NCBI GenBank assembly: GCA_902785925.1
Contig: CADAAI010000018.1
Coordinates: forward strand, 1 to 64,000
Origin: an uncultured Bacteroidales bacterium
GTDB taxonomy: Bacteria; Bacteroidota; Bacteroidia; Bacteroidales; Muribaculaceae
Length of the DNA: 64,000 nt
Direction of reading: 5' to 3'
Under the pieces are notes generated by a model. The model ran no database searches, was not told where the DNA came from, and saw only the letters and a list, made by a program, of their open reading frames with translations. Both the position numbers and the translations under genes were made by a program. Below are positions 16,507 through 25,455 of the stretch, piece by piece. The number at the start of each line of letters is the position of its first letter. Position 1 is the first letter of the stretch.

Positions 16507-16666
16507 AGGCGTTTGTCGACAAAAAAGTCGCAATCGCCCCTTTTCATACCATTATAGCTCAAAAGACATTAAACTTCTTCCATTATAAATGGTCAAAATA
16601 TCGGCGAGACCACTTTCTGGTCACTGAATAACAAAAATATTCACAAACAACAAAATACACAACATT

Positions 16667-18151
16667 ATGGAAAGAAAAAATCTACATTCATTAGCAGTGA
16701 TAGCCATGACGGCGGCAGCTCTCGCTCTCGCTGTCCCTGGTAATGCACAAGGACGCCGTCCAGGTGGAGGAAGCATGGGTGGCAACCGTCCAAGTAGCTC
16801 ACAGAGCTCATCACCTCGCAGCAGCGCTCCGAGCATGAGTTCGTCGCCTCGTAGCAGTGCACCACGCAGTAGCTCACCGAGTATGAGTTCGTCACCTCGC
16901 CCCTCGTCGCCTCGCAGCAGCTCACCGAGCATGAGTTCGAGCACTCCTCGCACCACATCTCCAAGCATGGACCGCCCTGTTAATCGCCCAAGCAGCGTTA
17001 CCAGCCGTCCAAACACTACAATTAACAACAACCGCCCTACCGGCAATTTCAATAACCGTCCTAGTGGCAACAGTAATATAGGCAACCACGGTGGTAGCAA
17101 CAATGGTGGCAATCGCCCCAGCACCGGTGGCCGTAGCAACTTTGGCCGCGACAATGCCCGTTCAAGCGTTGGCACACCCGCAGCAAGCGGTGGCGTAATT
17201 AACAACGCTCGCCCTACCGACCAGTATAACCGCGGCAACAGTCGCCCAAGTGGAAACGGAAATGACCGTCCTGGCGGCAATGGCCGTCCAGGAAATGACC
17301 GTCCAGGCGGAAACATGGGCGGTGGCAACCACGGAAGCAATGACCGTCCAGGCGGAAATATGGGTGGCGGCAACCACGGTGGCAACAACCGTCCAGGTGG
17401 ATTTGACCGTCCAGACAATAATCGCCCAGGTAATCGTCCTGGCGGATATGGTCGCCCAGACAATGACCGCAGATACCATGGCGATCGTCCTGGCGGTGGA
17501 TACCACGGCAATCGTCCCGGTGGACGTCCCCACGGCGGCATCAACCATGGTGGTCCTCGCCCCGACTATAACCGCTATCGCTGGCACAGCAGCTTCCGTC
17601 CACGCGGACCACGCGACCGCTGGTACGACTACTACCGTTACAACCGTTGGAGCTGGCTCTACCCCATTGCACCTCCCGTTCGCCCCTGGCGTCCCCGTGT
17701 AATCTGGTACTATCGCCCCATCATCCCAACAGGATTCCGCATCTACACCTCGGCCCCAATCATCACTGGCGTTCTTGGTCTGGAGTTTGGAACACTTCTC
17801 GATGCATCGCTCAACTACCTGTACTACAATGGCTACAGCATTGACGGATATCAAGACAACGTAGTGTATCTGCGTGACGTGAACATGCTGGGATACAGTT
17901 GGCCCGACGTGATGCTTCAGTACAACGACAGAGGCGGCCTATGCTACGCCGAGTTTGTAACATCCTCGACCTACAGCGACAACTACCGCTTCAACAACCT
18001 GTACAACTCACTGTGCCAAACCTATGGCACCCCCATCGACAACGGCAACGGCCACTTCTCATGGTACGGCGGCGACCGCACAGGCTTCATCAACCTAAAC
18101 TTTGCATTTGATAACGGCCGCTACTACACCGTGATGACATTCGGAACATAA
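16667..18151 (+). CDS. Secreted low-complexity protein (Ser/Pro/Arg then Asn/Arg/Pro/Gly) with folded C-terminal domain
   Basis: 494 residues. The signal peptide ends near AVPGNAQ. Residues about 30-110 are Ser/Pro/Arg repeats (SSPRSS, PSMSSS), and about 110-310 are Asn/Arg/Pro/Gly repeats built on DRPGGN, including two copies of a 15-residue unit. An aromatic, Arg-rich segment (YNRYRWHSSFRPRGPRDRWYDYYRYNRW) and then a folded domain from about 355 (GTLLDASLNYLYYNGYSIDGY) complete it. The long basic, flexible part could bind polyanions such as polysaccharide or DNA, but this is a guess. Antisense frames over the repeats are by-products of composition. Confidence 0.7.
   Translation: MERKNLHSLAVIAMTAAALALAVPGNAQGRRPGGGSMGGNRPSSSQSSSPRSSAPSMSSSPRSSAPRSSSPSMSSSPRPSSPRSSSPSMSSSTPRTTSPSMDRPVNRPSSVTSRPNTTINNNRPTGNFNNRPSGNSNIGNHGGSNNGGNRPSTGGRSNFGRDNARSSVGTPAASGGVINNARPTDQYNRGNSRPSGNGNDRPGGNGRPGNDRPGGNMGGGNHGSNDRPGGNMGGGNHGGNNRPGGFDRPDNNRPGNRPGGYGRPDNDRRYHGDRPGGGYHGNRPGGRPHGGINHGGPRPDYNRYRWHSSFRPRGPRDRWYDYYRYNRWSWLYPIAPPVRPWRPRVIWYYRPIIPTGFRIYTSAPIITGVLGLEFGTLLDASLNYLYYNGYSIDGYQDNVVYLRDVNMLGYSWPDVMLQYNDRGGLCYAEFVTSSTYSDNYRFNNLYNSLCQTYGTPIDNGNGHFSWYGGDRTGFINLNFAFDNGRYYTVMTFGT
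17297..17386 (+). repeat. Two tandem 45-bp units inside the low-complexity gene
   Basis: Units 17297-17341 and 17342-17386 encode DRPGGNMGGGNHGSN and DRPGGNMGGGNHGGN. They differ mostly at third codon positions, so they have been kept by selection on the protein and are not a fresh slip. Confidence 0.8.
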
Positions 18152-18188
18152 CACACAAACTCCTCTTTTCATATGCTCCAAAAATAAT

Positions 18189-18220
18189 GGCATCGCTTCG
18201 AGTAATCTCGAGGCGATGCC
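18189..18220. terminator. Shared hairpin between convergent genes
   Basis: GGCATCGCTTCGAG pairs with CTCGAGGCGATGCC around a TAAT loop with one G-U pair. It lies between two convergent genes. The T-tract is weak on both sides. Confidence 0.6.
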
Positions 18221-18241
18221 TTAGTTCTGTTATATACTTGT

Positions 18242-18766
18242 CTAGTTGAGGTGAAGATTCACGCGATAGGTGTTGCCTCGATAATTAGTAAAGTGGCCAG
18301 TGAGATTACCACTGCGGCTCATGCGTCCCTCAAGGAAGCCTGATTCGTAACCATTATTAGTATTAAACTCACTCAAGTAGAGGTTTCCGTTGGCGTCGAC
18401 CGAACCATTGAGTTGCAACGTTGAGCTTGGTTTATACTTAGCATAATAATAGCTGCCTGTTAAAACTCCATTGTTATTATATAGGTCCATCACCACGCTC
18501 TTGCCAGCGATAGTGCCTGTGAGATGCCAGTCGTTAAGCGAGAGAGGGTTGACCTGAGGTTCTGGTTCTGGTTCAGCCATTGGAGCCGCCGATGTCATGG
18601 GCGCAGCTTGCCGCTTCTCTACCACAACTGTGTCGACCCTAGAAGAAACATCGTCATTGCTAGAATCACTCTTACCAAAATTATAGGCAAGAACTCCCAC
18701 AAGTGCCAGCAGCAATGCCACCACAATGCCTCCAAGCACATAAACTAAGGTCTTATTTTGATTCAT
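18242..18766 (-). CDS. Single-pass membrane protein with periplasmic beta domain
   Basis: 174 residues that I do not recognise as a named family. A cytoplasmic start (MNQNKTLVY) leads to one transmembrane helix (about residues 8-30). A Ser/Asp- and Pro/Glu-rich linker (EPEPEPQV) follows, then about 100 residues of predicted beta-strands with regular Gly/Asn turns (LTGTIAGKSVVMDLY, GVLTGSYYY, GSVDANGNLYLSEF, SGNLTGHF). The beta part resembles small lipocalin-like or MORN-like exported domains. It follows the OPT transporter gene on the same strand but after a terminator. Confidence 0.65.
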   Translation of the reverse strand: MNQNKTLVYVLGGIVVALLLALVGVLAYNFGKSDSSNDDVSSRVDTVVVEKRQAAPMTSAAPMAEPEPEPQVNPLSLNDWHLTGTIAGKSVVMDLYNNNGVLTGSYYYAKYKPSSTLQLNGSVDANGNLYLSEFNTNNGYESGFLEGRMSRSGNLTGHFTNYRGNTYRVNLHLN

Positions 18767-18783
18767 AGTCTTATAATTAATAA

Positions 18784-18813
18784 AGGGTGCAGTGAAGAAA
18801 CCACTACACCCTT
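18784..18813 (-). terminator. Terminator after the OPT transporter gene
   Basis: On the minus strand AAGGGTGTAGTG and CACTGCACCCTT form a stem with one mismatch and a 7-base loop, followed by TATT. Confidence 0.65.
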
Positions 18814-18826
18814 GAAAACATTTTAA

Positions 18827-20803
18827 TTAGTCTTTCTTGGCCTTGAGGCAGCTAATTGCAAAGTAGACAATCAGTGCAATATACATTATGAGACCGAGAG
18901 TACTCGATGTGCAGTCGCTAAGCGGGCTCTCATACTTAAATCCTCCAAATTTCATTGCTGCACTCACAACTCCCATCAATGCTCCACCGGCAATGAAACC
19001 GCTGGCGATGAGCGTGCCCTTGTCCATGCGAGCCTTGTTAAGTTTCTCGTCCTTGCTACGGGTGCTTACAAACCAGCTGATGATACCACCAATCAACAGT
19101 GGAGTGTTCAACTGGAATGGGATGAACATACCCAGTGAGAATGGCAATGCGGGAACCTTGAGCCAGTTGAGCAGGCAAGCAAGTATAGCACCACAGATGT
19201 AGAACGTCCATGGAGTCTCGCCGCCAGTCATCAATGGGTCGATAACTGCTGCCATAGCGTTGGCCTGAGGTGCTACAAGAGGAGTTTCGCCAGGAACAGC
19301 GCCCTCATAGAAGCCATAAGTCTTGTTGAGGATAATCATCACTCCACCCACGGTAGCTGCCGAGAGAACGGTGCCGAGCATCTTCCAGGTCTGCTGCTTA
19401 GCAGGAGTGGTACCAATCCAGTAACCAATCTTCATATCGGTCACCATGCCACCAGCCATCGACAATGCGGTACAAACCACACCACCAATAATCATCGAGG
19501 CAACAATACCTTGCCAGCCCTTGAGGCCAACAGCGACGAAGATACCTGAAGCAATGATCAGAGTCATTAGTGTCATACCGCTCACGGGGTTGCTACCCAC
19601 GATAGCGATAGCGTTGGCAGCCACAGTAGTGAACAGGAATGCGATAACCACAACAACGATGAACGCCACAATTGCCTGTGGCAGGTTGTGTATAACGCCA
19701 ATCCAGAAGAACACAAAGGTGATGACCAACGCTGCGCAAAGTGCAAACACAAGCGACTTCATTGGAATGTCGCGCTGAGTGCGCTCCTCTTTCTCGACTG
19801 TGCCACCCTTCTTGAACGACTTGCCAGCAAGACCAACGGCGTTCTTAATAACGCCCCACGACTTGATGATACCGATGATACCACTCATAGCGATACCACC
19901 AATACCAATCGAGCGTGCAAAGTCCTTGAAGATGTCGTCGGTAGCCATGGCCGCCATGTCAGGACTTACTGCCGCAAACAATGGAACCACAACCCACCAG
20001 ATGAAAGCACTACCGGCAAAGATAATGAAACTGTACTTCAAGCCGATGATGAAACCGAGACCTAGTGTCGCTGCACTAACGTTAACCTTGAACACGTACT
20101 TAGTTTGATCGGCAAAGTTCTGCATTGCAGGAATGGCGGTTGTCGAGATAACCTCTTTCCACCATCCAAATGAACTCATAAGGAAGTCGTAGAGTCCACC
20201 CACAAGACCAGCGATGAGCAGCGGTTTGGCCTGCTCGCCACCCTTCTGACCCTGCACGAGCACCTGAGTGGTGGCTGTGGCCTCGGGGAAGGGGAAGTCG
20301 CCGTGTTTCTCCTTTACGAAGTACTTGCGGAATGGGATGAAGAACAAAATACCCAGAATGCCACCAAGCAACGAACTGAGGAACACCTCAAGGAAGTTGA
20401 CGGTCATCTCGGGATACTTCTGTTGCAGGATGTAGAGCGCTGGCAAGGTGAAGATGGCACCAGCCACCACAATACCACTTGCCGCACCAATCGACTGGAT
20501 AATAACGTTCTCGCCAAGCGAGTTCTTACGTTTTGTCACGCCAGCAATACCTGCCGCAATGATGGCGATGGGAATCGCCGCCTCAAACACTTGTCCCACT
20601 TTCAGTCCCAGATAGGCTGCTGCGGCACTAAAAATCACCGCCATGATCAAGCCCATCGAAACCGAATAGGGAGTCACCTCGGGATAGTTTTTCTCGGGGC
20701 GCAAGATAGGAACATACTTCTCGCCTTCCTTCAACGGACGAAACGCGTTTTCGGGAAGCTCAATCTGCTCCTGTTGTTGCTGTAAATCTTTTTCGTCTTG
20801 CAT
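18827..20803 (-). CDS. OPT family oligopeptide/metal-chelate transporter
   Basis: 658 residues. A Gln/Glu-rich cytoplasmic start is followed by about 14-16 membrane helices. Family hallmarks are the early helix pair SMGLIMAVIFSAAAAYLGLK, the NSLGENVIIQSIGAASG loop, FPFPEATATTQVL, and the late LPFSLGMFIPFQLNTPLLIGG segment. OPT/YSL proteins take up short peptides or metal-peptide complexes by proton symport at the inner membrane; which one this protein carries cannot be told. It is a stand-alone gene with its own terminator. Confidence 0.92.
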   Translation of the reverse strand: MQDEKDLQQQQEQIELPENAFRPLKEGEKYVPILRPEKNYPEVTPYSVSMGLIMAVIFSAAAAYLGLKVGQVFEAAIPIAIIAAGIAGVTKRKNSLGENVIIQSIGAASGIVVAGAIFTLPALYILQQKYPEMTVNFLEVFLSSLLGGILGILFFIPFRKYFVKEKHGDFPFPEATATTQVLVQGQKGGEQAKPLLIAGLVGGLYDFLMSSFGWWKEVISTTAIPAMQNFADQTKYVFKVNVSAATLGLGFIIGLKYSFIIFAGSAFIWWVVVPLFAAVSPDMAAMATDDIFKDFARSIGIGGIAMSGIIGIIKSWGVIKNAVGLAGKSFKKGGTVEKEERTQRDIPMKSLVFALCAALVITFVFFWIGVIHNLPQAIVAFIVVVVIAFLFTTVAANAIAIVGSNPVSGMTLMTLIIASGIFVAVGLKGWQGIVASMIIGGVVCTALSMAGGMVTDMKIGYWIGTTPAKQQTWKMLGTVLSAATVGGVMIILNKTYGFYEGAVPGETPLVAPQANAMAAVIDPLMTGGETPWTFYICGAILACLLNWLKVPALPFSLGMFIPFQLNTPLLIGGIISWFVSTRSKDEKLNKARMDKGTLIASGFIAGGALMGVVSAAMKFGGFKYESPLSDCTSSTLGLIMYIALIVYFAISCLKAKKD

Positions 20804-20841
20804 AGAAAATTTATTTGGTTTAATTGTTTTTTCTTATCGAA

Positions 20842-21087
20842 TTACTCCTCGGGGTCAAGGATTATGGCTTTGTCACCAGGGCCATCAACAACCCTTACAG
20901 GGGGAGGACCATAAACCACCTTTACAGGTTCTACTTTCTCATAGTATCCAGGAGGAGGACCATAGACGCCCTCAATAGATTTGGGCTCGTAAATGGTTTT
21001 TTGGCATGAGGTGAGCCCGAGCAAAGTGCCTATAGCCACCAATGCCCTAACCGTCCATTTTTTTATTTTGAAATATAAGTTGCTCAT
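20842..21087 (-). CDS. Small lipoprotein with YGPPP repeats
   Basis: About 81 residues from the ATG at 21087. An Arg/Lys-rich N-terminus and hydrophobic stretch end in the lipobox LGLTSC. The mature part is only about 60 residues and contains VYGPPPG and VYGPPPV spaced by about 15 residues. In gut Bacteroidales, small lipoproteins with a similar YG-VP/YGPP pattern are found beside radical-SAM peptide-modifying enzymes. No such enzyme is near here, so modification is only a suggestion. The upstream in-frame ATG at 21120 lies inside the probable leader and is less likely. Confidence 0.65.
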   Translation of the reverse strand: MSNLYFKIKKWTVRALVAIGTLLGLTSCQKTIYEPKSIEGVYGPPPGYYEKVEPVKVVYGPPPVRVVDGPGDKAIILDPEE

Positions 21088-21124
21088 AGTGTTGTTGTTA
21101 ATGATATAAATATAACTCAAAGAG

Positions 21125-21155
21125 CAAAATTACAACTTTTCATTCACAATTGCAA
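21125..21155 (-). promoter_or_regulatory. Promoter of the small lipoprotein gene
   Basis: On the minus strand TTG (21153-21155), 20 bp, TAATTTTG (21125-21132). Confidence 0.6.
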
Positions 21156-21220
21156 GCCTTCACAAAAATTATACACAAAAAACCATAGCTTAGAGGCTGT
21201 AGATGTATCAGACAACAAAA

Positions 21221-21261
21221 AAAGGCGGTTGATTTACCTCAGTGTGCAAACCAACCGCTTT
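21221..21261 (-). terminator. Terminator after the lipocalin-like gene
   Basis: GCGGTTG and CAACCGC stems flanked by A- and T-rich ends (AAAG.. and ..CTTT), 20 bp past the stop. Confidence 0.6.
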
Positions 21262-21282
21262 CGTTCCTTAAAGCGAAGGATA

Positions 21283-21648
21283 TTAGCTCTCTACCTTATA
21301 GTAGGTTTCTTTATACCCGCTGATTGTTAGCACATTATCTTTTATGGTAATCTCATGTTTGGTTTCGGCTGAGTCGTAATTTCTAATCAGTTTTAAAGTG
21401 TTTCCATTCAACTCCCAGGTATATGACACACGTATGATTTCGGTGTCATTCTTGTAGCCAGAATGATAAAACTGATGCTCAGAATCAAAAATAGCGATAT
21501 TATGATAATTATCTCCATCTATCTCCCAAGAACTTTCCCATTTCCCAATAAGTTGTTGCTCAAGAGATTTAGGCTCGTCTTTATCGTCGCCGCATGATGT
21601 GAGCACTAAAGGCAGGATGATTGTAATTAATAAAAGTATCTTCTTCAT
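21283..21648 (-). CDS. Lipocalin-like lipoprotein
   Basis: 121 residues. The signal peptide ends in the lipobox VLTSC, with an acidic GDDKDEP linker after it as in many Bacteroidetes surface lipoproteins. The domain begins LIGKWESSW and continues with alternating beta-strands ending in LTISGYKETYYKV, the pattern of the lipocalin-like (DUF4923/DUF5640-type) family. The family's ligand is unknown. It has its own promoter and terminator. Confidence 0.75.
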   Translation of the reverse strand: MKKILLLITIILPLVLTSCGDDKDEPKSLEQQLIGKWESSWEIDGDNYHNIAIFDSEHQFYHSGYKNDTEIIRVSYTWELNGNTLKLIRNYDSAETKHEITIKDNVLTISGYKETYYKVES

Positions 21649-21684
21649 AATGTCGTGGTTTTACTGGTTAATAATTCTTTTGTG

Positions 21685-21714
21685 CAAAGTTACAACAAAT
21701 GATGGACACTGCAA
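21685..21714 (-). promoter_or_regulatory. Promoter of the lipocalin-like gene
   Basis: On the minus strand TTG (21712-21714), 19 bp, TAACTTTG (21685-21692). Confidence 0.6.
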
Positions 21715-21739
21715 CGGTTTTTGAAATGTGAAAAGAAAA

Positions 21740-21771
21740 TTTGTGTTTTTTGTTCGGTTTATATATATTTG
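21740..21771 (+). promoter_or_regulatory. Promoter of the GSCFA/MurF-Alr genes
   Basis: TTTG (21740-21743), 20 bp, TATATTTG (21764-21771), about 20 bp before the ATG at 21792. Confidence 0.7.
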
Positions 21772-21791
21772 CATTCTTAAAGTTTTGCGAT

Positions 21792-22742
21792 ATGGAATTC
21801 CGGACAATGATACACCCTCGCGAGGGCGACAACTTCATGCGCCATAGCGACAAGATGATGCTTGTGGGGTCATGCTTCAGCGACAACATAGGATCACGGC
21901 TAAAAGACGCGATGATCGACGTGATGGTGAACCCCTTTGGCACCATTTTCAACCCGTTGAGCATTGCAAGCTCTCTGCACAAACTCATTGATGGCGAAGT
22001 GATTGCTGGCATGGACTTGTTTATGGGCAATGGCGTGTGGAACTGCTTCGACTTCCACTCACGATTCTCGATGGCCAATAAAGATGCCGCTCTCGAACGC
22101 ATGAACCGGAGCATTGCCGAGGGGCACAACCATCTGCTAGAGTGCCACACGCTCATCATCACGCTTGGCACCGCAGTGGTTTATCGACGTCGCGACACAG
22201 GCGAGGTTGTGAGCAATTGCCACAAGGTGCCACAGCATGAGTTCACTCGCCGCCTCGCAAGCGTTGATGAGTGTACCGAGGCATTAAATGCTGTTTTGGA
22301 TCGCTTGCATGAGTTCAACCCTGAGTTGCACGTACTGTTCACCGTGAGTCCCATACGCCACATTGCCGACGGCCTAGAGGTGAACTCGCTGAGCAAGGCC
22401 GTGTTGCGTGTGGCAATCAACAATGTGGTTCGCACCCATAAAGATTGGGTAGGGTATTTTCCTGCCTATGAAATAGTTGTTGATGACCTGCGCGACTACC
22501 GATTCTATAATGCCGACATGGTGCATCCAAGCGATGTCGCTATCGAATACATCTGGCAAACGTTCCAGGCGACTTACTTTGACGACCACTCGACACAAGC
22601 GATAGCGCGCTGCGAGCGAGTGAGCAAGCGCCTGAAACACCGTCCCATGAGCAATAATCCTGATGTGGTGGCACGCTTCAATGCCGACACTCAGGCCGTG
22701 ATTGCCAACTTGAAGAAAGAATACCCTTATATTAATGCATAA
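21792..22742 (+). CDS. GSCFA domain protein
   Basis: About 316 residues from the ATG at 21792. The family motif appears as MLVGSCFSDNIG (about residues 24-35), followed by NPFGTIFNPLSI, LIITLGTAVVYR, FTVSPIRHIADG and the C-terminal MVHPSDVAIEYIW. The spacing of Gly-Ser, Asn and the Asp-x-x-His-like block at the end resembles SGNH hydrolases, so a carbohydrate-esterase activity is plausible but unproven. In many Bacteroidetes the gene lies next to murF-alr, as it does here (64 bp apart). Confidence 0.88.
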   Translation: MEFRTMIHPREGDNFMRHSDKMMLVGSCFSDNIGSRLKDAMIDVMVNPFGTIFNPLSIASSLHKLIDGEVIAGMDLFMGNGVWNCFDFHSRFSMANKDAALERMNRSIAEGHNHLLECHTLIITLGTAVVYRRRDTGEVVSNCHKVPQHEFTRRLASVDECTEALNAVLDRLHEFNPELHVLFTVSPIRHIADGLEVNSLSKAVLRVAINNVVRTHKDWVGYFPAYEIVVDDLRDYRFYNADMVHPSDVAIEYIWQTFQATYFDDHSTQAIARCERVSKRLKHRPMSNNPDVVARFNADTQAVIANLKKEYPYINA

Positions 22743-22805
22743 TGCAGAATTAATGAGGTGTAATACAGACTATAAAAAACTAATAAAAGATAACTGACGA
22801 CTAAT

Positions 22806-25289
22806 ATGAGATATACTATTCAAGAAATTGCACAAATATTGGAGATAGAAGCTAGCGAATTGCGCAACAAGAATGCCGAGGTAAGCCAGCTGCTCACCGA
22901 TTCGCGCTCGCTCACCTATCCCGCCGAAACACTGTTCTTCGCCATCTCGACGCAGAACGATGACGGTCACCGCTATGTGAAGCACCTTTATAATAAAGGT
23001 GTGCGAAACTTTGTAATAGAATACAGTGGCAACATCGACATCCATGCCATGCGCGAGGCCAACTTCCTGCGCGTGAGCAACACACTCGATGCCATGCAGG
23101 CTATTGCCACCTATCACCGCAAACGATTCCGCATTCCCATCATAGGCATCACCGGCAGTAAGGGCAAGACCACAGTCAAGGAATGGCTCTACCAACTCTT
23201 GAAGGACGACTATCACATCGTGCGCTCTCCACGCAGCTACAACTCACAGATTGGTGTGCCCCTGTCGTTGTGGGACATCGACGATAACACGTCGCTCGCC
23301 ATCATAGAGGCTGGCGTTAGCAAGACTGGAGAGATGGCTCGCCTACAGGCAATGATAAGGCCCACCATTGGCGTTATCACCAACATAGGCGACGAGCACA
23401 ACGAGGGATTTGCCTCGATGCAAGAGAAGGTTGAAGAAAAAGCTAAAATCCTCAATAGCTGTGAAAGCATCGTGTATTGCGCCGACGATGAGCTGGTGTC
23501 GACCACTATCGACCCCATCCTCTATGTGGCTCAAGAAGTTGCCTGGTCGCGCACTGATGAGGATAAATGGCTATACATCAGCAACATAATTAAGCGTGAG
23601 AACAATGCTGTGATGGAGTGCAGTCATGAGGGCACACCATTTGTGCTCAATGTGCCGTTCACAAGCGACCGCGACCTTGAGAACGTGGCGACATGCGTCT
23701 CGGTTATGCTCTACATGGGGCTGAGTACCAACGTAATAGTTGAACGCGTGAAGCGCCTAACGCCAGTGGGCACTCGCATTAGTGTGATAGAAGGCGTGAA
23801 TGAGTGTACCATCATAGCCGACGGCTACACCAGCGACTACAACTCCCTGTCGCCAGCACTTGATTTCATGCTCAGACGTTGCAATCCACAACAGCACACC
23901 ACAGTGATTCTTAGCGACTTGATGCCCGAAGCGTTTACCGAAGATGAACTCTACATACGCGTGAGCGAACTACTACGCAGCAAGGGCATTACGCGCCTGA
24001 TAGGCGTGGGTCCCGACATGTGCCGCTACAGCAAATATTTCAATTCGGGTCGCGACGTGTTCTTTGAATCGACAGCGAAGTTCCTCGAGGCAATGAGTCA
24101 AGGTGACTTCGACAACGAGACAGTGCTCATCAAGGGTGCCTCGCGCTTTGAGTTCTTCCAGATTGTGGAGATGCTCGAGGTGCGCCGTCACCAAACCGTT
24201 GAGGAAATTGACCTCAATGCCCTTGCCCATAACTTCAAATACTTGAAGTCATTTGTCAACTTCGACACAAAGACCGTGGCTATGGTCAAGGCATCGGGCT
24301 ACGGCACAGGCTCTTATGAGATAGCCAAAACCTTACAAGACTGTGGCGCCACCTATCTTGCTGTTGCTGTTCAGGACGAGGGTGTTGACCTGCGTAAAGC
24401 AGGCATCACGTTGCCAATCATCGTGCTCAACCCGTCGACGGTTAACTACAAAGCGATGTTTGACCGCTACCTCGAGCCCGAAGTCTATAGTTTGGAAGAG
24501 GCTCGCCAGCTCATCAAAGAGGGTCGCAAATATGGCGCGAAGAATTTCCCTGTCCACATCAAGATTGACAGTGGCATGCACCGCTTGGGATTCACATTGG
24601 AACAGATTCCCGAACTCGTGGAACTGCTCCTGTCGCAAGACATTATCATGCCGATGAGCGTGTTCTCACATTTAAGTGTAGCTGACGAACCAGAACAAGA
24701 CGACTTCACGCGCGAACAGGTGGAATATTTCGAGATTTGCGCCACACAGCTGCAAGCCAACTTCTCGCACAACATTTTGAAGCATATCCTCAACACTACT
24801 GGAATTGTTAGATTTCCTGAATATCAAATGGATATGGTGCGCATTGGAGTAGGCCTATACGGAATCAAGACTATCAACGACGGCAGTGAGGACGGAATCG
24901 TACCAGTGGCCGAGCTGCGTGCTGTAGTAATCAGCATAAAAGAGTGGCCAGCAGGAACTACTGTGGGCTACGGCCGCCGTGGAGTGCTCGACCGCGACTC
25001 ACGCATCGCCACTGTGTCAATTGGCTATGCCGACGGCATGGACCGCCACTTCGGCAACGGTGCTATCAAGGTATGGGTCAACGGCACCATGTGTCCAACT
25101 GTGGGCAACATATGCATGGACGCCTGCATGATCGACATCACTGATGCACAGTGCGAGGTGGGCGACAAGGTGGAAATCTTCGGCAAGCACACCCCCATCG
25201 ACCAGCTCAGCGACGCTCGCGGCACCATTGGTTACGAGATCCTCACCAGCATCTCGCCCCGCGTGAAACGCGTCTACTTCCGCGAATAA
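22806..25289 (+). CDS. Bifunctional MurF ligase/alanine racemase
   Basis: 827 residues. The N-terminal half (about 1-455) is a MurF-type ligase: a Mur N-domain, the ATP-binding GITGSKGKTTVKEWL, GDEHNEGF, and the late DGYTSDYNSLSPALD and KGASRFEFFQIV. The C-terminal half (about 460-827) is a PLP-dependent alanine racemase with Lys in MVKASGYGTG (about K495) and the second catalytic Tyr in SIGYADGMDR (about Y741). The racemase makes D-alanine; MurF adds D-Ala-D-Ala to UDP-MurNAc-tripeptide. The fusion is a known Bacteroidetes arrangement and couples two steps of peptidoglycan precursor synthesis. Confidence 0.93.
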   Translation: MRYTIQEIAQILEIEASELRNKNAEVSQLLTDSRSLTYPAETLFFAISTQNDDGHRYVKHLYNKGVRNFVIEYSGNIDIHAMREANFLRVSNTLDAMQAIATYHRKRFRIPIIGITGSKGKTTVKEWLYQLLKDDYHIVRSPRSYNSQIGVPLSLWDIDDNTSLAIIEAGVSKTGEMARLQAMIRPTIGVITNIGDEHNEGFASMQEKVEEKAKILNSCESIVYCADDELVSTTIDPILYVAQEVAWSRTDEDKWLYISNIIKRENNAVMECSHEGTPFVLNVPFTSDRDLENVATCVSVMLYMGLSTNVIVERVKRLTPVGTRISVIEGVNECTIIADGYTSDYNSLSPALDFMLRRCNPQQHTTVILSDLMPEAFTEDELYIRVSELLRSKGITRLIGVGPDMCRYSKYFNSGRDVFFESTAKFLEAMSQGDFDNETVLIKGASRFEFFQIVEMLEVRRHQTVEEIDLNALAHNFKYLKSFVNFDTKTVAMVKASGYGTGSYEIAKTLQDCGATYLAVAVQDEGVDLRKAGITLPIIVLNPSTVNYKAMFDRYLEPEVYSLEEARQLIKEGRKYGAKNFPVHIKIDSGMHRLGFTLEQIPELVELLLSQDIIMPMSVFSHLSVADEPEQDDFTREQVEYFEICATQLQANFSHNILKHILNTTGIVRFPEYQMDMVRIGVGLYGIKTINDGSEDGIVPVAELRAVVISIKEWPAGTTVGYGRRGVLDRDSRIATVSIGYADGMDRHFGNGAIKVWVNGTMCPTVGNICMDACMIDITDAQCEVGDKVEIFGKHTPIDQLSDARGTIGYEILTSISPRVKRVYFRE

Positions 25290-25334
25290 CCAAAAGGACC
25301 TCGCAAATAAAAGAATTTTTATATGGGTATATCA

Positions 25335-25360
25335 GGGCCCTCACACGAGGGCCCTTACTT
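25335..25360 (+). terminator. Terminator after MurF-Alr
   Basis: GGGCCCTC (25335-25342), ACAC, GAGGGCCC (25347-25354) is a perfect 8-bp stem followed by TTACTTCTTT. Confidence 0.75.
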
Positions 25361-25455
25361 CTTTATAGAGCAAAAACCTGACGACCCATGAACGACGACA
25401 TCTATTAAACCTTTGGATAATTGGCAAGTCTTATCTAAAAAATTAAACGATTTAT

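Noticed and set aside
16621-17854. Long antisense frames (307 and 230 codons) over the low-complexity gene
   Set aside because: They arise because the Ser/Pro/Arg and Asn/Arg/Gly repeats have few stop codons in any frame; composition and start context favour the plus-strand gene.
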